Positions 60,934 through 64,000 of a stretch of DNA of 64,000 nt are shown in pieces (within the stretch, counting starts at the first letter, position 1; the number at the start of each line of letters is the position of its first letter). Origin of the DNA: Planctomycetota bacterium (GTDB lineage Bacteria > Planctomycetota > UBA1135 > GCA-002686595); the NCBI GenBank assembly GCA_016795205.1, contig JAEUHZ010000081.1, positions 1-64,000 of the forward strand, written 5' to 3'. The position numbers and the translations under genes are program-made. The notes under the pieces are model-generated. The model ran no database searches. It was not told the origin of the DNA and worked only from the letters and a program-made list of their open reading frames with translations.

Positions 60934-61313
60934 GCGGCTCTCGGTGGTGGAGGGTGCGGGTGCAGAGCCTAGCGAGCCGCCGAGCGCCGCGCTCGACCCG
61001 CCCAGCCCGCCGAGCGCGCGCAGCGAGTCGCGGGCGCGCCGGCGTCGCGGGAGGGGCCGCGGGATGGAACTCCGGTGGTCCTCCCGCCCCGTGCGCCGAG
61101 CGCCCGGGCCGGGCCTCCCGCGCGAGGCCCGGCCGTGCGCGGCGACGCGGGTTGGCCCGCGTCGCGCGCCCTGCTCGGCGCTTCGGCTCCGGGTACGAGC
61201 GCCCCGCTGCTCCCGGGCACGGCGCGAGTCGTCCGCGGCAGCGCGCGCTGGCCGTTGCATGCGGGCCCCGCGCTCTCGACAATCCACCGGATCCCAAGGC
61301 CTCCGGTCGCACC
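60934..61313. other. Divergent intergenic region
   Basis: 380 bases between the membrane protein gene (minus) and the third ATP-grasp gene (plus). A possible promoter for the latter is at 61255-61283. Otherwise I see no gene, RNA or repeat. Confidence 0.5.
61255..61283 (+). promoter_or_regulatory. Possible promoter of the ATP-grasp/S51/esterase operon
   Basis: TTGCAT (61255-61260) and GACAAT (61278-61283) are 17 bases apart, with three and four matches to the sigma70 consensus. The predicted leader to the ATG at 61314 is about 25 bases. Confidence 0.35.
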
Positions 61314-62531
61314 ATGAACGTCGTCCTGATCTCACCCGGCTACCCGGCCGAGATGCCGCACTTCACGCGCGGGCTGGCCGAGGTCGGCGCTCGCGTGCTG
61401 GGCGTCGGCGACCAGCCCCGCGAGGCGCTCGACCCCGAGCTCAAGCGCAGCCTCGCGGACTACCTGCACGTGCGGAACCTGTGGGACGAGGACGCGACGG
61501 CCCGCGCCATCCACGCCTGGACGAAGGGCCGCAGCGTGGACCGCGTCGAGTGCCTGTGGGAGCCGGGCATGATCCTGGCCGCGAAGGTGCGCGCGGCGCT
61601 GGGCATGCCGGGCATGACCGTCGAGGAGACGCTGCCGTTCCGCGACAAGGTCGTGATGAAGGACGTGCTCGCCAAGGCCGGCGTGCGCACGTCGAAGCAC
61701 CAGCGCGCGACGACCGCCAACGAGGTGCGCGCGGCGGCCGAGCGCTTCGGGCTGCCGGTCATCGTCAAGCCCGTGGCGGGCGCGGGCTCGGCCGACACCT
61801 ACCCGATCCGCGACGGCGCCGACCTGGAGCGCGCGCTGTCCGCCTTGGGGAACGTGCCCGAGGTCACGGTCGAGGAGTTCATCGAGGGCGAGGAGCACAC
61901 CTACGACACGGTCTGCGCCGACGGCGAGATCCTGTTCGAGAACGTGGCCTGGTATCGCCCCACGCCGCTGGTCGCCAAGCTCAACGAGTGGATCAGCGCG
62001 CAGTCGACCTGCCTGCGCGACATCGAGCGACCGGAGGTCGCCATCGGACGTCAGCTCGGTCGCCAAGTGCTGCGCGCGCTGGGCTGGCGCACCGGGTTCA
62101 CGCACATGGAGTGGTTCCGCACCGCCAAGGGCGAGGCCGTGTTCGGCGAGATCGGCGGCCGCCCGCCGGGCGCGCGTCTGGTGCACGCGATGAACTACTC
62201 GTGCGACGCGGACCTGTTCCGCGGCTGGGCCGAGGCGGTCTGCAAGGGCCGCATCGAGCAGGACCTGCGCAAGAAGTACAACGCCGGCGTCGTGTTCAAG
62301 CGCGCGATCGGACAGGGGCGCATCCGCGCCTACGAGGGGCTGGACCGCCTCATGGCGCGCTACGGGGAGCACGTGCCGGTGGTCGACCTGGCGCCGATCG
62401 GCGCGCCACGCCGCGACTGGAAGTCGAGCGCCATCGGCGACGGCTGGATCGTGGTGCGCCACCCTGATCTCCAGACCTGCCTGGCGCTGGGCGACGCGTT
62501 CGCTTCCGAGCTGCGGATCCTGGCCGGCTAG
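61314..62531 (+). CDS. ATP-grasp ligase, paralogue 3
   Basis: 405-residue ATP-grasp enzyme closely related to the gene at 49505-50731 along its whole length: L-I-S-P-G-Y-P, G-A-R-V-L-G-V-G and the R-E-A-L-D-P-E-L-K segment all have counterparts there. ATP and metal sites: F-R-D-K-V-V-M-K at 109-116, L-P-V-I-V-K-P at 147-153, V-E-E-F-I-E-G-E-E at 186-194, H-M-E-W-F at 264-268 and E279-I-G-G-R-P-P-G. The expected reaction is ligation of a carboxylate to an amine with ATP cleavage to ADP. It is the first gene of a tight operon with the S51-like hydrolase (7-base gap) and the esterase (4-base overlap), which suggests the three act on one compound. Confidence 0.9.
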   Translation: MNVVLISPGYPAEMPHFTRGLAEVGARVLGVGDQPREALDPELKRSLADYLHVRNLWDEDATARAIHAWTKGRSVDRVECLWEPGMILAAKVRAALGMPGMTVEETLPFRDKVVMKDVLAKAGVRTSKHQRATTANEVRAAAERFGLPVIVKPVAGAGSADTYPIRDGADLERALSALGNVPEVTVEEFIEGEEHTYDTVCADGEILFENVAWYRPTPLVAKLNEWISAQSTCLRDIERPEVAIGRQLGRQVLRALGWRTGFTHMEWFRTAKGEAVFGEIGGRPPGARLVHAMNYSCDADLFRGWAEAVCKGRIEQDLRKKYNAGVVFKRAIGQGRIRAYEGLDRLMARYGEHVPVVDLAPIGAPRRDWKSSAIGDGWIVVRHPDLQTCLALGDAFASELRILAG

Positions 62532-62538
62532 CGCGCGC

Positions 62539-63483
62539 ATGCACTCCGGACGCGTCGTGCTGCTCGGGCCCCAGCGGCTGCATCGGACCCTGAGTTCGGC
62601 CGTGGAATCGCTGCGCGTGCACGGCATGGTCGCGGCCGTCACCGCCGGCTGGGAGGAGCGCGAGGGCGAGGACCAGGAGATGCGCGAGCACCTGGGCGGA
62701 CGCACCGTGAACCTCAAGATCTGGGAGCGCGCCGAGGACGTCATGACGCGCGATCCGGAGCTCTCGCGTGCGCTGCGCGAGCGTCACGATCGGCTGCGCG
62801 AGCAGCACGCGCTCTACAGGCTGCGCCTGGACTTCGCCGTGGAGGCGGCGCGCGAGCTCATGCGGCGCGAGCCCACGCCGGGCCGCGAGGAGATGCTGGA
62901 GGCCGAGCGCGCCGCGGCCATCGAGGCCGTGCGCGAGCTGGACGAGTTCCACCTGCGGCGCGTGTCGCTGATCCATCGCGAGTTCGAGGCCGAATGGCGC
63001 CCGACCGAGCGCGAAGTCGTCGCGCGTCATCGGCACGAGCTGGCGCAGATCGTGGAGTCGTGCGAGTGCGTGTGCGTGGCGGGCGGGCACGTCGTCGTGC
63101 TGCTGCACCGACTGCGGCTCTTCGATCTGTTGCCGCTCCTTGCTCACCGGCCCCTGGTGGCCTGGTCCGCGGGGGCCATGGCGCTCGGCGAGCGGGTCGT
63201 GCTGTTCCACGACAGCCCGCCCCAGGGCCAGGGCGCCGCCGAGCTGCACGAGGAAGGCCTGGGCGCCTACAGCGGGGTCCTGCCGTTCCCGCACGCCAAG
63301 AAGCGCCTGCGCCTGCACGATCGCCGCCGCATCGCCTTCCTCGCGCGGCGCTTCGCGCCCGATCGCTGCCTGGCGCTCGACCCCCTGACGCGCGCCGACT
63401 GGGACGGCCGGCGCTGGCACGGCGAGCCGGGCACGCTGCGCCTCCACGAGGAAGGCATGCTGGTCCAGGCGGGTGCGCCATGA
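62539..63483 (+). CDS. S51 (dipeptidase E/cyanophycinase-fold) Ser hydrolase-like protein
   Basis: 314-residue soluble protein. The C-terminal half shows the class-I-glutamine-amidotransferase-like fold of peptidase family S51: an A-G-G-H turn at 181-184 (G-G-N in the family) and the nucleophile elbow W-S210-A-G-A-M, followed by L-F-H-D-S. Family members are dipeptidase E (Asp-X dipeptides) and cyanophycinase (beta-Asp-Arg). The N-terminal 170 residues are a long, charged, probably coiled-coil helical region unusual for S51, and a His replaces the family Asn, so activity is not certain. It is flanked by an ATP-grasp ligase (7-base gap) and an esterase (ATGA overlap), so cleavage of a ligase product is a reasonable but unproven idea. 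Confidence 0.72.
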   Translation: MHSGRVVLLGPQRLHRTLSSAVESLRVHGMVAAVTAGWEEREGEDQEMREHLGGRTVNLKIWERAEDVMTRDPELSRALRERHDRLREQHALYRLRLDFAVEAARELMRREPTPGREEMLEAERAAAIEAVRELDEFHLRRVSLIHREFEAEWRPTEREVVARHRHELAQIVESCECVCVAGGHVVVLLHRLRLFDLLPLLAHRPLVAWSAGAMALGERVVLFHDSPPQGQGAAELHEEGLGAYSGVLPFPHAKKRLRLHDRRRIAFLARRFAPDRCLALDPLTRADWDGRRWHGEPGTLRLHEEGMLVQAGAP

Positions 63484-64000
63484 CCTCGACCCTGGTGCAC
63501 GACATCGAGAAGCACGCGCGGCTCGGCCCGTGGGCGCTCGAGGGCTGGCTGGCCGAGAAGCAGTTCCCGGTGGTCGAAGGTCGCACGGTGACCTTCGTGT
63601 TCCGCGGCCGCGTCGAGCAGGTCAAGCTGCGCCATTGGATCCACGGGCTCGCGACCGCGCTGCCGTTCCACAACGTGCCGGGCACCGACCTGTGGTTCCT
63701 CGCGATCGACGTGCCCGAGGGTTCGCGGCTCGAGTACAAGCTCGAGGTCGTCGCGCGCGGCGAGCACCGCCTGATCCAGGACCCGCTCAACCCGAACCTG
63801 GCGAGCGATCCCTACGGCGTGAACTCCGTCGTGCACGGCGCCGGGTACCAGGTCCCGGAGTGGTCGCTCCCCGACCCCGAAGCGCGTCCGGGGGAGATCG
63901 TCGAGCACCCGATTCGCTCGCAGGCGCTCGGCGACCAGCAGGTCCAGGTCTACCTGCCGGCGCGCTTCCGGCGCACGCGGCGCTACCCACTGCTCGTGGT
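63480..64000 (+). CDS. Enterochelin-esterase-like alpha/beta hydrolase, 5' part
   Basis: The frame from the ATG at 63480 is open to the end of the window (173 codons seen) and is truncated there. It overlaps the preceding stop codon (ATGA), indicating translational coupling. Residues about 30-115 resemble the Ig-like early-set/CBM48 domain found before the hydrolase in Fes-type and GlgX-like proteins (V-T-F-V-F-R-G-R, D-P-L-N-P-N-L-A-S-D-P-Y-G). The last residues seen (V-Q-V-Y-L-P-A-R-F-R-R, Y-P-L-L-V-V) are the start of the esterase D/enterochelin-esterase alpha/beta-hydrolase core; the catalytic Ser, Asp and His would lie past the window. A role with the ligase and S51-like neighbours is likely. 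Confidence 0.8.
   Translation, partial: MTSTLVHDIEKHARLGPWALEGWLAEKQFPVVEGRTVTFVFRGRVEQVKLRHWIHGLATALPFHNVPGTDLWFLAIDVPEGSRLEYKLEVVARGEHRLIQDPLNPNLASDPYGVNSVVHGAGYQVPEWSLPDPEARPGEIVEHPIRSQALGDQQVQVYLPARFRRTRRYPLLV

Noticed and set aside
1..64000. tRNA or rRNA genes
   Set aside because: I looked in the intergenic regions for T-arm (GTTCGA-type) and acceptor-stem pairs and for rRNA-like tracts and found none. A covariance-model scan would settle it.

Overview
The window is very GC-rich bacterial DNA (roughly 70 % by eye) that most resembles a member of the Planctomycetota. The evidence is a set of planctomycete-type proteins. Three secreted proteins end in the same cysteine-containing C-terminal module (P-C-P-C-G-N followed by G-L-R-C-A-G-G and Y-Q-V-W-Y-R-N). 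There is a membrane-bound dehydrogenase/cytochrome c/DUF1080 fusion, a kinase-formylglycine-enzyme fusion, a WD40 kinase, and four ECF sigma factors, one of them with a transmembrane extension. I found 36 protein genes and one interrupted gene. I found no rRNA, tRNA, insertion sequence, prophage or CRISPR array.

Layout, left to right. 1-3800: two tandem paralogues for secreted repeat proteins, each followed by a copy of a REP-like palindrome; the complete copy has perfect 49-bp arms. 4060-11250: a minus-strand run of a YdjM/DUF457 membrane protein, a cytochrome/dehydrogenase fusion, a methyltransferase and a NodU-type carbamoyltransferase; the last two look like an operon with a recognisable promoter. 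11578-12261: a gene with two in-frame TGA codons. 12330-16718: a WD40 Ser/Thr kinase and an ECF sigma factor on the minus strand, with a globin gene on the opposite strand between them. 16847-22232: a secreted protein with the shared C-terminal module, a thioredoxin-like peroxiredoxin, a DUF4375 protein and a NIDO-domain protein. 22624-29778: a TPR-CHAT (caspase-like) protein and a di-CxxCH propeller protein. 29856-37832: one giant alpha-2-macroglobulin/TPR lipoprotein without the thioester motif. 38090-39796: a seven-repeat propeller protein. 40082-44801: a glycosyltransferase/membrane fusion plus a nucleotide-sugar dehydrogenase and an epimerase that overlap by four bases. 45386-49491: an FmdB zinc-ribbon protein, a small His/Cys-rich exported protein and two ECF sigma factors. 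49505-64000: an area with three paralogous ATP-grasp ligases, glycogen synthase, a sigma/kinase-FGE pair, an erythromycin-esterase-like lipoprotein, an S51-type Ser hydrolase and the 5' part of an enterochelin-esterase-like gene.

How the genes may work together. The left and centre encode mainly an exported proteome (propellers, cytochromes, a protease-trap-like protein) with several C-terminal modules that may be sorting signals. Signalling genes (kinase/sigma pairs, globin, CHAT) are interspersed. The right end combines three homologous ATP-grasp enzymes with an S51-fold hydrolase and an esterase. This is the best candidate here for an undescribed pathway, possibly one that makes and breaks amide-linked small molecules or polymers. 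That last point is inference.

Many genes are followed within about 60 bases by a strong GC hairpin without a U-tract. Start codons were chosen by ribosome-binding site, signal peptide and overlap; where this moved a start, the entry says so.
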